Under the pieces are notes generated by a model, which searched no databases, was not told the origin of the DNA, and worked only from the letters and a program-made list of their open reading frames with translations. Below, piece by piece: positions 56,004 to 63,789 of a DNA stretch of 64,000 nucleotides. Position 1 is the stretch's first letter; every line of letters begins with the position of its first letter. A program made the position numbers and the translations under genes. The stretch is from NCBI RefSeq assembly GCF_041320595.1, contig NZ_CP166625.1, positions 2,181,501-2,245,500 of the forward strand. The letters are read 5' to 3'. Origin of the DNA: Pleomorphomonas sp. PLEO. Lineage in GTDB: Bacteria; Pseudomonadota; Alphaproteobacteria; Rhizobiales; Pleomorphomonadaceae.

Positions 56004-56825
56004 TCAGCCCTGGATGAAGGCGAGGACGTCGGCGTTGAAGCGGTCGGCTTCCGTCTCGGCGAGGCCGTGTGGCGCGCCGGGGTAGACCTTCAACGTGGCA
56101 CCGGCGACCAGCTTGGCGGACAATTCGGCCGAGGCCTTGATCGGTACGATCTGGTCGTCGTCGCCGTGGATGATCAGCGTCGGCTTGTCGATGGCCTTGA
56201 GGTCGTTGGTGTAGTCGACTTCCGAGAACTCGTGCACGCAGTCGAACTGGCCCTTGATGCCGCCTTGAAGGCCGATGCGGCGGAAGTTCTCCCTGAGGCC
56301 CTCGTTGACCTTCGCGCCATCGCGGTTGAAGCCGTAGAAGGGGATTGTCAGGTCGAAATAGAACTGCGAGCGGTTCTTGGCCGTGCCCTCGCGGATGCCG
56401 TCGAACGCGGCGAGCGGCGTGCCGTTCGGGTTGGCCTCGGTTTTGAGCATCAACGGCGGCACCGCGCCGACCAGGACGACCTTGGCGACCCGGTCCGTGC
56501 CGTGGCGACCGATATAATGAGCGACTTCGCCGCCGCCGGTGGAGTGGCCGATCAGCACGACGTCCTTGAGATCGAGCGCCTCGATCAATTCGGCGAGGTC
56601 GTCGGCGTACCGGTCCATGTCGTTGCCGGTCCATGTCTGGTCGGACTGGCCGTGACCGCGGCGGTCATGGGCAATGACGCGGAAACCGTGCTGGCCGAAG
56701 AACAGCATCTGCTGGTCCCAGGCGTCGGAAGACAGCGGCCAACCATGCGAGAAGACGATGGGCTGGCCGGCGCCCCAATCCTTGTAGAACAGGCGGGTGC
56801 CATCGGCGGTGGTGAAATGGCTCAT
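56004..56825 (-). CDS. Alpha/beta hydrolase of the cofactor-free haloperoxidase/arylesterase type
   Basis: This 273-residue protein has the oxyanion motif [13 protein letters not shown], the nucleophile Ser in [12 protein letters not shown], the Asp region HGDDDQIVP and the His in [15 protein letters not shown]. This is the non-haem chloroperoxidase/arylesterase branch, which makes peracids or hydrolyses esters. No signal peptide is visible. It is divergent from an OhrR-type regulator, with inverted and direct repeats between, so it is probably induced by organic peroxide or related stress. A long opposite-frame at 55828-56634 is a shadow. Confidence 0.94.
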   Translation of the reverse strand: MSHFTTADGTRLFYKDWGAGQPIVFSHGWPLSSDAWDQQMLFFGQHGFRVIAHDRRGHGQSDQTWTGNDMDRYADDLAELIEALDLKDVVLIGHSTGGGEVAHYIGRHGTDRVAKVVLVGAVPPLMLKTEANPNGTPLAAFDGIREGTAKNRSQFYFDLTIPFYGFNRDGAKVNEGLRENFRRIGLQGGIKGQFDCVHEFSEVDYTNDLKAIDKPTLIIHGDDDQIVPIKASAELSAKLVAGATLKVYPGAPHGLAETEADRFNADVLAFIQG

Positions 56826-56848
56826 GATATCTCCCTTTGGTTAAATGC

Positions 56849-56934
56849 ATCGTGTGCTATTAATTTGCACACGATTTATATGCCGGAATGAAAGGGCACT
56901 GTCAATCGCTTGCGAATTGATCGCGTGCGAATTA
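56849..56934. promoter_or_regulatory. Operator cluster between the hydrolase and MarR-type regulator genes
   Basis: ATCGTGTGC (56849-56857) and GCACACGAT (56867-56875) form a perfect 9-bp inverted repeat around TATTAATTT. A tandem direct repeat follows: ATCGCTTGCGAATTG (56905-56919) and ATCGCGTGCGAATTA (56920-56934), alike at 13 of 15 positions. The second resembles the reverse complement of the right inverted arm. All share an ATCGnnTGC core, fitting a MarR/OhrR dimer site. Confidence 0.7.
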
Positions 56935-57014
56935 TTGATGACGGCACGTGACGAAGCCATGACCAGCCGCGGTTTCGCGTCAGGAATAGCACTCTTGTTT
57001 ACCTGCGTTTCCTG

Positions 57015-57055
57015 ATGCAAAACGGCGCAAGTTTTGCTGGAATTGCCAAAAATAC
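57015..57055. repeat. Short rhizobial-type intergenic repeat, copy 1
   Basis: ATGCAAAACGGCGCAAGTTT followed by TGCTGGAATTGCC resembles the segment at 61872-61910 (ACGCAAAACCG, CTTTTGCTGGAGTTGCTC). This wording is frequent between genes in rhizobial genomes, from memory. Confidence 0.5.
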
Positions 57056-57102
57056 GAAGATCGAGCGGGTCGGCGAAGCCGGCCGGCTCTGGAGAGATGC
57101 CG

Positions 57103-57561
57103 ATGCCCGCCGAGATCGCCACGGTCGATGCCGATCTGCCCCAGATTGGGGATCTCCTGTGCTTTTCAATCTATTCGGCCGGTCTCGCCTTCAATCAGCT
57201 CTATCGGCCCATGCTCGAGGAGATCGGGCTCACCTATCCGCAGTTCCTGGTGATGGTGGCTCTGTGGAGCCGCGAGGGGCGCACGGTGAAAGAACTTGGC
57301 GAGGCGCTGTTCCTCGATTCGAGCACGCTGACGCCTCTGCTCAAGCGCCTGGAAGCGGCGGGCCTGATCTCGCGGTGCCGCAATCCGAAAGACGAACGGC
57401 AGGTGCTGCTGGCGGTGACGGACGAGGGCAACAGCCTGAGAGCAAGGGCGGCTTCGATCTCCCGCGCCGTCGGCGAGGCCATTGGCCTCGACACGGAGGC
57501 GACCCTGGTCATGCGGGCTCGGCTCAATGCCCTCCGCGACGGCATTCATCAGCGGACCTGA
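57103..57561 (+). CDS. OhrR-type MarR-family regulator
   Basis: This protein of about 152 residues has [20 protein letters not shown] near the N-terminus, in which the Cys (about residue 20) matches the peroxide-sensing Cys of OhrR, and a winged helix with [20 protein letters not shown] and [17 protein letters not shown]. OhrR represses organic hydroperoxide resistance genes and lets go when the Cys is oxidised. Here the divergent gene is an alpha/beta hydrolase instead of ohr. ATG 57103 lies six bases after GGAGAG. ATG 57097 is also possible. Confidence 0.9.
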   Translation: MPAEIATVDADLPQIGDLLCFSIYSAGLAFNQLYRPMLEEIGLTYPQFLVMVALWSREGRTVKELGEALFLDSSTLTPLLKRLEAAGLISRCRNPKDERQVLLAVTDEGNSLRARAASISRAVGEAIGLDTEATLVMRARLNALRDGIHQRT

Positions 57562-57624
57562 CGTCGAACGGACGCCGGTCACGCAAGCCGTCAAGTCACC
57601 TCGTTATACGCCGCCCCAAAAGCT

Positions 57625-57650
57625 AAAGGCCGCCCGGTTGGGCGGCCTTT
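57625..57650. terminator. Bidirectional terminator between the MarR gene and the secreted-protein array
   Basis: AAAGGCCGCCC (57625-57635) and GGGCGGCCTTT (57640-57650) form a perfect 11-bp stem with a four-base loop. It serves the rightward regulator gene and the leftward first array gene. Confidence 0.85.
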
Positions 57651-57694
57651 TCGATGATCGTCATCTGTTGGCGATCGATGAATTGGGCTGAGGA

Positions 57695-58060
57695 TCAGTT
57701 GCCGATCACGTCGCTGTTGGCAGCGTAGGGGACGAACGACTGCTGAGCGACCTGCGCGCTGGCGCCCGACAGGATCACCTTGGTCACGAAGGCCGACTGG
57801 CCATCGGCCGAACCCGGATCATATTCGACGACCGTCAGAGGCGAGACGCCGTGGGTGCCGATCACCGCGCCGTCAGCGACGGTGGCATAACGCTGGGCGT
57901 CGGCGGCCGCGGCGGCGGCATTGGCCGAATTGACGTTGGTGGGCTGAGCGATGAACGGCGAGGAGCCACTGTCGACCGACGGGTCGAAGGTGGACGCGGC
58001 GTTGGCAAAGGCGGGAACCAGGGCAACGGCGAAAGCGGCGACGGCGAGGAACTTGTTCAT
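57695..58060 (-). CDS. Small secreted array protein, copy 1
   Basis: This 121-residue protein has a signal peptide (MNKFLAVAAFAVALVPAFAN). The mature part starts ASTFDPSVDSGSSPF and carries the array family core: ANAAAAAADAQRYATVA, VIGTHGVSPLTVVEYDPG and a C-terminal PYAANSDVIGN. There are no cysteines or membrane segments after the signal. GGAGTTACATC precedes the ATG. It differs from copy 3 at only three positions. I recognise no known family. It is predicted to be periplasmic or released. Confidence 0.88.
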   Translation of the reverse strand: MNKFLAVAAFAVALVPAFANAASTFDPSVDSGSSPFIAQPTNVNSANAAAAAADAQRYATVADGAVIGTHGVSPLTVVEYDPGSADGQSAFVTKVILSGASAQVAQQSFVPYAANSDVIGN

Positions 58061-58185
58061 GGTGTAACTCCGGTCTTGAATTGGGGGTCTTGAATTGGGG
58101 GTGGTTTTTGTCGGGGTGGTCTTTGTCGGGGGGCAGCGGGGAGGAGGTCTTGTTCGCTGCCGATGACCTCAATGTGCCCCTTGAT

Positions 58186-58367
58186 CGATCACGGCGAAAC
58201 CGGCCCCCGCTGACGAGTGCGAGTGAGGAAGTTGAACGGCGGATCGCGAAATCGTGCGCGGCGTGTTGGCCTGTCGCAGCGAGTCTAGGGAAAACCCCGG
58301 TATGCTAGGGGAAACCGTCGGTCGAGCGATCACGGAGGAGGGGGCTAAACCCAGCGAGCGATCACGG
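58186..58367 (-). promoter_or_regulatory. Conserved upstream region of array copy 1 with three CGATCACGG motifs
   Basis: CGATCACGG occurs exactly at 58186-58194, 58327-58335 and 58359-58367. The two distal copies are 32 bases apart, about three helical turns. The pair is preserved (with CGGTCACGG or CGATCACGA variants) ahead of copies 2-5, so it is probably a regulator site or promoter part. Confidence 0.55.
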
Positions 58368-58501
58368 AACGCCGTCGCGCCAGGGCTGAGTTTTTTCGAT
58401 AAACGCCGGAAAATGTGCGTTAGCCGCCTTTGAGGGCTGGCCGGGCATTCATTTGGCGCGACAGGCAATTGACGCCCTTTGTCAGCAACGGCCCGGGCAA
58501 C

Positions 58502-58532
58502 AAAAAAGCCGCCCGGGTTGGGGGCGGCCTTT
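58502..58532 (-). terminator. Terminator of array copy 2
   Basis: GCCGCCC and GGGCGGC form the stem (outer GGCC pairing). On the minus strand it is followed by TTTTTTG, a strong T-tract, 45 bases after the stop of copy 2. Confidence 0.85.
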
Positions 58533-58576
58533 CCGATGATCGTCATCTCTTGGCGATCGATGGGTCTATCTGAGGA

Positions 58577-58945
58577 TCAGTTGCCGATCACTTCGCTGTT
58601 GGCAGCGTAGGGGACGAACGACTGATGAGCTGTTGACGCCGAGGCGCCGGACAGGACCACCTTGGTCACGAAGGCCGACTGGCCATCGGCGGAACCCGGA
58701 TCATATTCGACGACCGTCAGCGGCGAGACGCCGTGGGTACCGACTACTGCGCTGTCGGCGACGGTGGCATAACGCTGGGCATCGGCGGCAGCGGCGGCGG
58801 CATTGGCCGGATTGACTTCAGCGGGAGCGGTGACGAAGGTCGGGGAGGCGTTGTTGGCGCCCGGATCGAAGCTGGTCGAAGCGGCATTGGCGACGGCGGG
58901 AACGAGGGCGAGGGCGAAAGCGGCGGCGGTGAGGAACTTGTTCAT
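58577..58945 (-). CDS. Small secreted array protein, copy 2
   Basis: This 122-residue protein has signal peptide MNKFLTAAAFALALVPAVAN. The mature part begins ASTSFDPGANNASPTF, then the core ANAAAAAADAQRYATVA, VVGTHGVSPLTVVEYDPGSA and SFVPYAANSEVIGN. The C-terminal half is of the copy 1/3 type (SFVPYA), but the N-terminal part (NNASPTFVTAP) is of the copy 4-6 type. It may therefore be a recombinant between the two subgroups. It has the same GGAGTTACATC ribosome site as the other copies and its own terminator. Confidence 0.88.
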   Translation of the reverse strand: MNKFLTAAAFALALVPAVANAASTSFDPGANNASPTFVTAPAEVNPANAAAAAADAQRYATVADSAVVGTHGVSPLTVVEYDPGSADGQSAFVTKVVLSGASASTAHQSFVPYAANSEVIGN

Positions 58946-59353
58946 GATGTAACTCCGGTCTTCAATTTGTGTTGTCGGTTTTTGTCGGGAGGCAGCGGTG
59001 AGGTGTTGTTCGCTGCCGATGACCGTAATGTGCCCCTTGATCGATCACGGCGAAACCGGCCCTCGCTGACGAGTGCGAGCGCGGAAGTTGAACGGCGGAT
59101 CGCGAAATCGTGTGCGGTCGTTGAGTTGTCGCGGCGAGGCCTAGGGAAAACCCCGGTATGCTGTGGGAAACCGTTCGGCGAGCGGTCACGGCCGCACGGC
59201 CTTGATCGGACGCGCGATCACGAAACGTCGTCGCGTGCAGGCCGAATTTTTCCGATAAAGCCTGGAAAATGCGCGTTAGCCGCCTTTGGATGGCCGGCAT
59301 TCATTTGGCGCGGCAAGTGATTGACGACCTTTGCCGGTAACGGGCCCGGCAAC

Positions 59354-59384
59354 AAAAAAGCCGCCCGGTTGGGGGCGGCCTTTT
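59354..59384 (-). terminator. Terminator of array copy 3
   Basis: AAAAAAGCCGCCC and GGGCGGCCTTTT form a hairpin around GGTTGG, with a run of T on the minus strand, 41 bases past the stop of copy 3. Confidence 0.85.
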
Positions 59385-59424
59385 CGATGATCGTCATATC
59401 GCGACGATCGATGAACGTGGCGTA

Positions 59425-59790
59425 TCAGTTGCCGATCACTTCGCTGTTGGCAGCGTAGGGGACGAACGACTGCTGAGCGGCCTGCGCGCTGGCGCCGGAC
59501 AGGATCACCTTGGTCACGAAGGCCGACTGGCCATCGGCCGAACCCGGATCATACTCGACGACCGTCAGCGGCGAGACGCCGTGGGTTCCGATCACCGCGC
59601 CGTCAGCGACGGTGGCGTAACGCTGGGCATCGGCGGCAGCGGCGGCGGCATTGGCCGGATTGACGTTGGTGGGCTGGGCGATGAACGGCGAGGAGCCGCT
59701 GTCGACCGACGGGTCGAAGGTGGACGCGGCGTTGGCGAAAGCGGGAACCAGGGCAACGGCGAAAGCGGCGACGGCGAGGAACTTGTTCAT
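59425..59790 (-). CDS. Small secreted array protein, copy 3
   Basis: This 121-residue protein is nearly the same as copy 1, with three substitutions only (in the NPAN, AQAAQ and NSEV segments). It has the same signal peptide, the same SSPFIAQPTNVN segment and the same leader. This points to a recent duplication or gene conversion. It is the last copy before the array is interrupted by the outer membrane protein gene. Confidence 0.88.
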   Translation of the reverse strand: MNKFLAVAAFAVALVPAFANAASTFDPSVDSGSSPFIAQPTNVNPANAAAAAADAQRYATVADGAVIGTHGVSPLTVVEYDPGSADGQSAFVTKVILSGASAQAAQQSFVPYAANSEVIGN

Positions 59791-60353
59791 GATGTAACTC
59801 CGGTCTTGAATTGGGGGTCTTGAATTGGGGGTGGTTTTTGTCGGGGTGGAATTTGTCGGGGGGCAGCGGTGAGGAGGAGGAGGTCTTGTTCGCTGCCGAT
59901 GACCTCAATGTGCCCCTTGATCGATCACGGCGAAACCGGCCCCCGCTGACGAGTGCGAGTGAGGAAGGTGAACGGTGGATCGCGAAATCGTGCGCGGCGT
60001 GTTGAACGGTCTTGCTGGGGGTCGGGAAAATCCCGGTATGCTGCGGGGAACCGTCCGACGAGCGGTCACGGGCGGATGGCCGTGATCGGACGTATGATCA
60101 CGAAACGCCGTCGCGTGCAGGCCGACTTTTTCCGATAAACGCGGCAAAAAGCGTGTTAGCCGCCCTTTGAAGGGCGCCCTGAGCGGGTTTTGCCTCTGCG
60201 GGAGTGCTCTCACCCGACCATGCGGTCGGGTCGGCGGCTGTGGAGCGGGGCTTTCAACCGGCGGCGCGCACCGGCCGCAACATAACTTCATAACAAAGAA
60301 CGAAACGCAACGACGCCATCTGACACGATTGGGTCTCTAGCCGACAAGGTGAC

Positions 60354-60366
60354 TGAGGTTACCTCA
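60354..60366. promoter_or_regulatory. Palindrome upstream of the outer membrane protein gene
   Basis: TGAGGTTACCTCA is a perfect inverted repeat (6-bp arms, one central base), 24 bases before the ATG at 60391. The location near the promoter or leader suggests an operator. No regulator is assigned. Confidence 0.4.
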
Positions 60367-60390
60367 TCAACAAAACAATAGAGGCCGACA

Positions 60391-61002
60391 ATGCGCATCC
60401 GAGTACTGGTACTTTCAATCATGAATTTCGCTATGATTTCGCCCGTTGCCGCGGCGGACTTGCCCACACCTGATGCTCCGGAATACCCGGCGAGCCTGCC
60501 TTCGACCGCCTTCGACTGGTCCGGCCTCTATGTCGGTGCCCAGGCAGGCTATGTAATCAATCAGATCGGCTTGACAGATAGCGAGGACCTGAAAAGCGGT
60601 TCCTTCGGGATGTTTGGCGGCTACAACTTTGTCTACTCGGGTGTCGTTGTCGGTGTGGAGAACGACGTCAACTATAATTGGAGCGATGGCGAGACCGTCG
60701 GGCTGGATTGGGATGGTTCGGTGCGCGGGCGTGTCGGCTATGCCTGGGATCGCGTCCTGTTCTACGGAACGGCCGGATTGGCTGCCGCCTCGGGAAGCGT
60801 CGATCTGGGGCGCACCAAGAAAGAGGATATTCTTGTTGGCTGGACGGCCGGCGTCGGCGCCGAGTATGCCATCACGGACAACATCCTGGCCCGCGCCGAA
60901 TATCGCTATTCCGATTTCGGCAGCGTCGACTTCGGCGGCAGTATCGGTGAATTCAAGGCCGACCAGAACAAGGTGTCGTTGGGCGTCGCCTATAAATTCT
61001 AA
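60391..61002 (+). CDS. Omp25/Omp31-family outer membrane beta-barrel protein
   Basis: This 203-residue protein has a signal peptide ending PVAAAD. Next comes FDWSGLYVGAQAGYVINQIG, the typical first strand of rhizobial Omp25/Omp31-like proteins, then alternating strands (MFGGYNFVYSGVVVGVENDV, VRGRVGYAWDRVLFYGTAG, ILARAEYRYSDFG) and a final LGVAYKF with C-terminal Phe. It is an eight-stranded barrel in the outer membrane. It lies inside the secreted-protein array, on the opposite strand, between copies 3 and 4. Confidence 0.93.
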   Translation: MRIRVLVLSIMNFAMISPVAAADLPTPDAPEYPASLPSTAFDWSGLYVGAQAGYVINQIGLTDSEDLKSGSFGMFGGYNFVYSGVVVGVENDVNYNWSDGETVGLDWDGSVRGRVGYAWDRVLFYGTAGLAAASGSVDLGRTKKEDILVGWTAGVGAEYAITDNILARAEYRYSDFGSVDFGGSIGEFKADQNKVSLGVAYKF

Positions 61003-61045
61003 AGCAGATTGACCGGGCAAGCTTCCGACAGGCCACCAATAACGG

Positions 61046-61073
61046 AAAAGGCCGCCCCCGACAGGGCGGCCTT
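61046..61073. terminator. Terminator between the outer membrane protein gene and array copy 4
   Basis: AAAAGGCCGCCC and GGGCGGCCTT form a stem around CCGACA. On the minus strand it is followed by TTTTCCGTT. It could serve both convergent genes. Confidence 0.8.
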
Positions 61074-61120
61074 CCCGACAAACGTCAGCTTTCGCCGACC
61101 GGTTGAGCTTGAGCTGACGA

Positions 61121-61486
61121 TCAGTTGCCGATCACATCGCTGTTGTCGGCATAGGGGATGTAGTGCTGCTGGGCACTCGGAGCGGCGGCGCCGGGAAGGA
61201 CCAGCTTGGCCACGAAGGACGAGTCGCCCGAGGCCGCGCCCGGATCATATTCGACGACGCCCTGCGGGGAGACGCCGTGGGTGCCGATCACCACATTGCT
61301 GGCAACGGTGGCGTAACGCTGGGCATCGGCGGCGGCCGCGGCGGCATTGGCCGGATTGACCTGGGCTGGGACGGTGACGAACGTCGGGGAAGCGTTATCG
61401 GCGCCCGGATCGAAGGAAGCGGCGGCATTGGCGAGGACGGGGGCCAGGACGAGGGAGAAAGCGGCGGCGATCAGGAACTTGTTCAT
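61121..61486 (-). CDS. Small secreted array protein, copy 4
   Basis: This 121-residue protein has signal peptide MNKFLIAAAFSLVLAPVLAN. The mature part has AASFDPGADNASPTFVTVP, the core ANAAAAAADAQRYATVA and VIGTHGVSPQGVVEYDPGAA, and ends HYIPYADNSDVIGN. It belongs to the copy 4-6 subgroup (HYIPYA instead of SFVPYA) and is the most divergent member. The ribosome site is GGAGTTATCACC, one of the few changes in the leader. Start 61486 begins the signal peptide. The frame to 61507 is not used. Confidence 0.88.
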   Translation of the reverse strand: MNKFLIAAAFSLVLAPVLANAAASFDPGADNASPTFVTVPAQVNPANAAAAAADAQRYATVASNVVIGTHGVSPQGVVEYDPGAASGDSSFVAKLVLPGAAAPSAQQHYIPYADNSDVIGN

Positions 61487-61871
61487 GGTGATAACTCCGG
61501 TCTTCAATCTTATTGGGGTGGTCTTTGTCGGGGGGGCAGCGGTGAGGAGGAGGTCTTGTTCGCTGCCGATGACCCTTATTTGCCCCTTGATCGATCACGG
61601 TGAAACCGGCCCTCGCTGACGAGTGCGAGGGGGAAAGTTGAACGGTGGATCGCAACTCCGTGTTCGGGGAGTTGAACGGTTTTGGCGCCTGCCGGAAAAA
61701 GCCCGGTATGCTCCGGGAAACTGTCCGGCGCGCGGTCACGGATTATCGGCTCTGAACCCCAGGAGCGATCACGAAAGGCCGCTGGCAGGTGCTAAATTTT
61801 CTCGACGAATGCTGGAAAATGCGCGTTAGCCGGCTTTGAAGGCACGCTTTGGCGCTGCGCGGCGCAACTCC

Positions 61872-61910
61872 GGACGCAAAACCGCCGGGCACTTTTGCTG
61901 GAGTTGCTCA
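61872..61910. repeat. Short rhizobial-type intergenic repeat, copy 2
   Basis: ACGCAAAACCGCCGGGCACT followed by TTTGCTGGAGTTGCTC, similar to 57015-57055. It sits inside the spacer between array copies 4 and 5 and makes this spacer longer than the others. Confidence 0.5.
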
Positions 61911-62020
61911 AAGTTCGCTCCGCTCCGGTTCTCGAATTCATCGCTATCTGCCTCACCCCAGCGAGTTTCGAGGCAGGCTTTTAGCGGCTGCCATCTGACC
62001 GCGCAGACCGCCAATAACGG

Positions 62021-62048
62021 AAAAGGCCGCCCCCGACAGGGCGACCTT
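62021..62048 (-). terminator. Terminator of array copy 5
   Basis: AAAAGGCCGCCC and GGGCGACCTT pair with one mismatch around CCGACA, followed on the minus strand by TTTTCCGTT. Confidence 0.75.
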
Positions 62049-62095
62049 CCCGACAAACGTCAGCTTGCGCTGACCGGTTGAGCTTGGGCTGACGA

Positions 62096-62461
62096 TCAGT
62101 TGCCGATCACATCGCTGTTGGCGGCATAGGGGATGTAGTGCTGCTGGGCACTCGCGGTGCTGGCACCCGGCAGAATGGTCTTGGTCACGAAGTCGGTGCC
62201 GCTGGCCAGGCCCGGATCGTATTCGATGACGGTACTCGGCGAGACGCCGTGGGTACCGACAACAGCGCTGTCAGCGACGGTGGCGTAACGCTGGGCATCG
62301 GCGGCGGCAGCGGCGGCGTTGGCCGAATTGACCTGGGCAGGCGCGGTGACGAACGTCGGGGAAGCGTTGTCGGCACCCGGGTCAAAGCTGGTGGAGGCAG
62401 CGTTGGCAACGGCGGGAACGAGGACGAGCGCGAAAGCGGCGGCGGTGAGGAACTTGTTCAT
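62096..62461 (-). CDS. Small secreted array protein, copy 5
   Basis: This 121-residue protein has signal peptide MNKFLTAAAFALVLVPAVAN. The mature part is STSFDPGADNASPTFVTAP, then ANAAAAAADAQRYATVA, VVGTHGVSPSTVIEYDPG, a shortened linker LASGTDFVTK and the end HYIPYAANSDVIGN. It shares the LASGTD linker with copy 6, so copies 5 and 6 are the closest pair in this subgroup. The leader contains a perfect CCCTCGC/GCGAGGG hairpin. Confidence 0.88.
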   Translation of the reverse strand: MNKFLTAAAFALVLVPAVANAASTSFDPGADNASPTFVTAPAQVNSANAAAAAADAQRYATVADSAVVGTHGVSPSTVIEYDPGLASGTDFVTKTILPGASTASAQQHYIPYAANSDVIGN

Positions 62462-62936
62462 GATGTAACTCCGGTCTTCAATCTTGTTGTGTTGTCGGTT
62501 TCTGTCGGGGGGCAGCGGGGAGGAGGTCTTGTTCGCTGCCGATGACCCTTATGTGCCCCTTGCTCGATCACGGCGAAACCGGCCCTCGCTGACGAGTGCG
62601 AGGGCGAAAGTTGAACGGTGGATCGCAAATCCGTGTTCGGAGAGTTGAACGGTTTTTGCACCCGCCGAAAAAACCCCGGCCTGCTCCGGGAAACTGTTCG
62701 GCGAGCGATCACGGATTGTCGGTTCTGAACCCCAGGGGCGATCACGAAAGGCCGTCGCCTCGGGGTGAGATTTTCCCGACGAATGCCGGAGAATGCGCGT
62801 TAGTCGGCTTTGAAAATACGCCGAAGGGGAGGCGTTTGCGCCGGGCAATGCCTTCAGCTCTGTCTTCGAGCGCGCGCGGCTATAAGTGCTTCGTCATCGT
62901 TGCTTTGGCCGTCGATCATGCAGGCCGCAATAACGG

Positions 62937-62972
62937 AAAAGGCCGCTCCCGGTGGAGCGGCCTTCCCGACAA
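62937..62972 (-). terminator. Terminator of array copy 6
   Basis: AAAAGGCCGCTCC and GGAGCGGCCTT form a stem. Compared with the other units, the inner GCCC/GGGC is replaced by GCTCC/GGAGC, a compensating change that supports a real RNA hairpin. Confidence 0.85.
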
Positions 62973-63011
62973 ACGTCAGCTTTCGCTGACCAGTTGAGCT
63001 TGGTCTGGCGA

Positions 63012-63374
63012 TCAGTTGCCGATCACATCGCTGTTGGCGGCATAGGGGATGTAGTGCGGCTGAGCGATCGGCGCGCTGGCACCCGGCAGGATGGTCGTGG
63101 TCACCAGATCGGTGCCGCTGGCCAGGCCCGGATCATATTCAGTGACGGTGCTCGGCGAAACGCCGTGGGTACCGACCACTGCGCTGTCAGCGACGGTGGC
63201 ATAACGCTGAGCATCGGCGGCCGCGGCGGCGGCATTGGCCGGATTGACCTGGGCCGGTGCGGTGACGAACGTCGGGGAAGCGTTGTCAGCACCCGGATCG
63301 AACGAAGTGGCAGCGCTGGCAACGGCGGGAACCAGGGCAAGGGCGAAAGCGGCGGCGGTGAGGAACTTGTTCAT
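63012..63374 (-). CDS. Small secreted array protein, copy 6
   Basis: This 120-residue protein has signal peptide MNKFLTAAAFALALVPAVAS. The mature part is ATSFDPGADNASPTFVTAP, the core ANAAAAAADAQRYATVA, VVGTHGVSPSTVTEYDPG and the end HYIPYAANSDVIGN. The minus frame is open upstream to 63641, but the ribosome site and signal peptide fix the start at 63374. Its leader lacks the distal one of the paired CGATCACG motifs. It is the first copy of the array in the direction of transcription. Confidence 0.88.
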   Translation of the reverse strand: MNKFLTAAAFALALVPAVASAATSFDPGADNASPTFVTAPAQVNPANAAAAAADAQRYATVADSAVVGTHGVSPSTVTEYDPGLASGTDLVTTTILPGASAPIAQPHYIPYAANSDVIGN

Positions 63375-63789
63375 GATGTAACTCCGGTCTTGAATTGGGA
63401 TGTCGGTTTCTGTCGGGGTGGTCTTTGTCGGGGGGCAGCGGTGAAGAGGAGGAGTTCTTGTTCGCTGCCGATGACCTTTATTTGCCCCTTGCTCGATCAC
63501 GGCGAAACCGGCCCTCGCTGACGAGTGCGAGTGCGGAAGTTGAACGGCGGATCGCGAAATCGTGTGCGGCGAGTTGAACGGTCGCGAGGAGGCTAAGGAA
63601 AATCCCGGTATGCCGCCGGAAACCGGCGCAAAATTGCTCACGCAAGGCTGCGACGCGCGTGAACGGAGCCTTGCCCGCGATCACGAAATGCGCGGTGCCC
63701 CTGGCTCAATTTTCCCGAAATTTCTCGATCAACGCTGGAAAAAGCGCGTTAGCCGCCTTTGAAAGGCCGATCGGCGCGCTTGCCCTGGC

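Larger units (their letters stand above)
57625..63770. repeat. Six-unit tandem array of secreted-protein genes with conserved leaders
   Basis: Each unit has a terminator hairpin, a gene of 120-122 codons and a leader of 330-380 bases. The leaders share GGCAGCG/CGCTGCC stems, TGACGAGTGCGAG, GGTATGC and, at the far end, GCGTTAGCCGCC. Start codons lie at 58060, 58945, 59790, 61486, 62461 and 63374. The outer membrane gene sits in the longer gap between units 3 and 4. All six genes read leftward. Confidence 0.9.

Noticed and set aside
55828-56634. 268-codon minus-strand frame overlapping the alpha/beta hydrolase gene
   Set aside because: It is a different frame over the hydrolase, very rich in Arg, Gly and Pro, without any motif. 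The hydrolase frame has a full catalytic triad.
58169-60291. Conserved minus-strand open frames in the array leaders (for example 58169-58546 and 59905-60291)
   Set aside because: They look alike because the leaders are duplicated. The frame changes between units and stops differ, so coding is unlikely, although the triplet loop changes keep the question slightly open.
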